DNA of 12,103 nucleotides, from the NCBI GenBank assembly GCA_045540975.1, contig JAZQIE010000097.1, forward strand, positions 1 to 12,103, read 5' to 3'. This stretch comes from SIG510 sp045540975. Its GTDB lineage: Bacteria > Bacillota > Clostridia > Oscillospirales > JAAYXM01. Positions 11,744 through 12,103 of the stretch are shown one piece after another (position 1 is the first letter of the stretch; each line of letters begins with the position of its first letter). Both the position numbers and the translations under genes were made by a program. Under the pieces are notes generated by a model. The model was not told the origin of the DNA and made no database searches. It worked only from the letters and a program-made list of their open reading frames with translations.

Positions 11744-12103
11744 TTATGCGCGCTCCACTTTATCCGCCATATTTTCAAGCCAGCCGCCTTCAAATGCCTC
11801 GATTTGACCCGCGTCGCACAGCGCCGCAATCTTCGGGTCCATCGGGAGACGGGAGACCGTGTCAATGCCGTACACCGCCGCCTGCTCCATGACATGGCTT
11901 TCACCGAAAATCTCATGCTTTCCGCCGCAATCCGGACATTCAAAGTAGGACATATTCTCAACAAGGCCCAAAACCGGAACATTCATCATTTCCGCCATCT
12001 TGACCGCCTTGCCCACAATCATACCGACCAAATCCTGCGGAGAGGTGACGACCACAATGCCGTCAACCGGCAGGCACTGGAACACGGTGAGCGGAACATC
12101 GCC
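11744..12103 (-). CDS. mrp: Mrp/NBP35-type P-loop ATPase, C-terminal part (5' end outside window)
   Basis: Mrp/ApbC/NBP35 proteins are cytoplasmic P-loop ATPases that carry and deliver iron-sulfur clusters. The frame is open from the window edge: GDVPLTVFQCLPVDGIVVVTSPQDLV is the family's conserved Switch II-downstream region. VKMAEMMNVPVLGLVENMSYF follows, then CPDCGGKHEIFG with the paired cysteines that hold the bridging cluster, and the typical end SRLPMDPKIAALCDAGQIEAFEG. The Walker A motif should lie upstream of the window. The last residues are VERA, and the stop overlaps the ribosome binding site of the isochorismatase-like gene 12 bp downstream. The family is secure; the name mrp follows common usage. 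Confidence 0.92.
   Translation of the reverse strand, partial: GDVPLTVFQCLPVDGIVVVTSPQDLVGMIVGKAVKMAEMMNVPVLGLVENMSYFECPDCGGKHEIFGESHVMEQAAVYGIDTVSRLPMDPKIAALCDAGQIEAFEGGWLENMADKVERA

Overview
The window looks like a chromosomal segment of a Clostridia-type Firmicute (Oscillospiraceae or a neighbouring order). The grounds are strong AAGGAGG-type Shine-Dalgarno sites, consensus sigma-A promoters, hairpin-plus-T-run terminators, the truB-ribF gene order and a moderate GC content. The taxonomic placement is inference. The ends carry core genes and the middle carries accessory genes.

Layout. Positions 1-1511 (+) hold the 3' end of truB (tRNA pseudouridine-55 synthase) and ribF (FAD synthesis), closed by a bidirectional terminator. 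Positions 1543-4151 (-) hold, in transcription order, a glycerophosphodiester phosphodiesterase, a CPA2-type cation/proton antiporter with its own near-consensus promoter, and tspO, whose ribosome binding site lies inside the antiporter's terminator hairpin. A YfcE-type phosphoesterase (4261-4713, +) diverges from the phosphodiesterase gene and overlaps the tail of an AraC-family regulator (4688-5527, -). The regulator's C-terminus looks replaced by antisense phosphoesterase sequence. The regulator diverges from a cytoplasmic GH127-type beta-L-arabinofuranosidase-like enzyme (5637-7658, +). Two direct repeats 21 bp apart sit between them exactly where an AraC-class activator would bind. This pair looks like a small sugar-responsive unit.

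Positions 7682-10583 (-) are accessory: a small one-helix membrane protein, a di-zinc M20/M28-like peptidase with a very basic tail, and an unrecognised 374-aa acidic protein. The last is flanked by two unusual intergenic hairpin arrays, at 9217-9414 and 10677-10841. Each array alternates a constant 6-7 nt linker with small perfect hairpins, and the linker flips to its reverse complement at the centre. Array A (four linkers, then four inverted linkers, with no gaps between most parts) can fold as a stack of four-way junctions. The arrays use different linkers (TCGATAT versus ATGATG) but share the same architecture and one 11-nt loop. Array B abuts the terminator of a tRNA-Leu(UAG) gene and lies between 18-bp imperfect direct repeats. 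This is the best candidate here for an undescribed element.

Positions 10883-12103 (-) hold tRNA-Leu(UAG), an isochorismatase-like cysteine hydrolase, and the 3' part of an Mrp/NBP35-type P-loop ATPase directly upstream of that hydrolase in the same operon.
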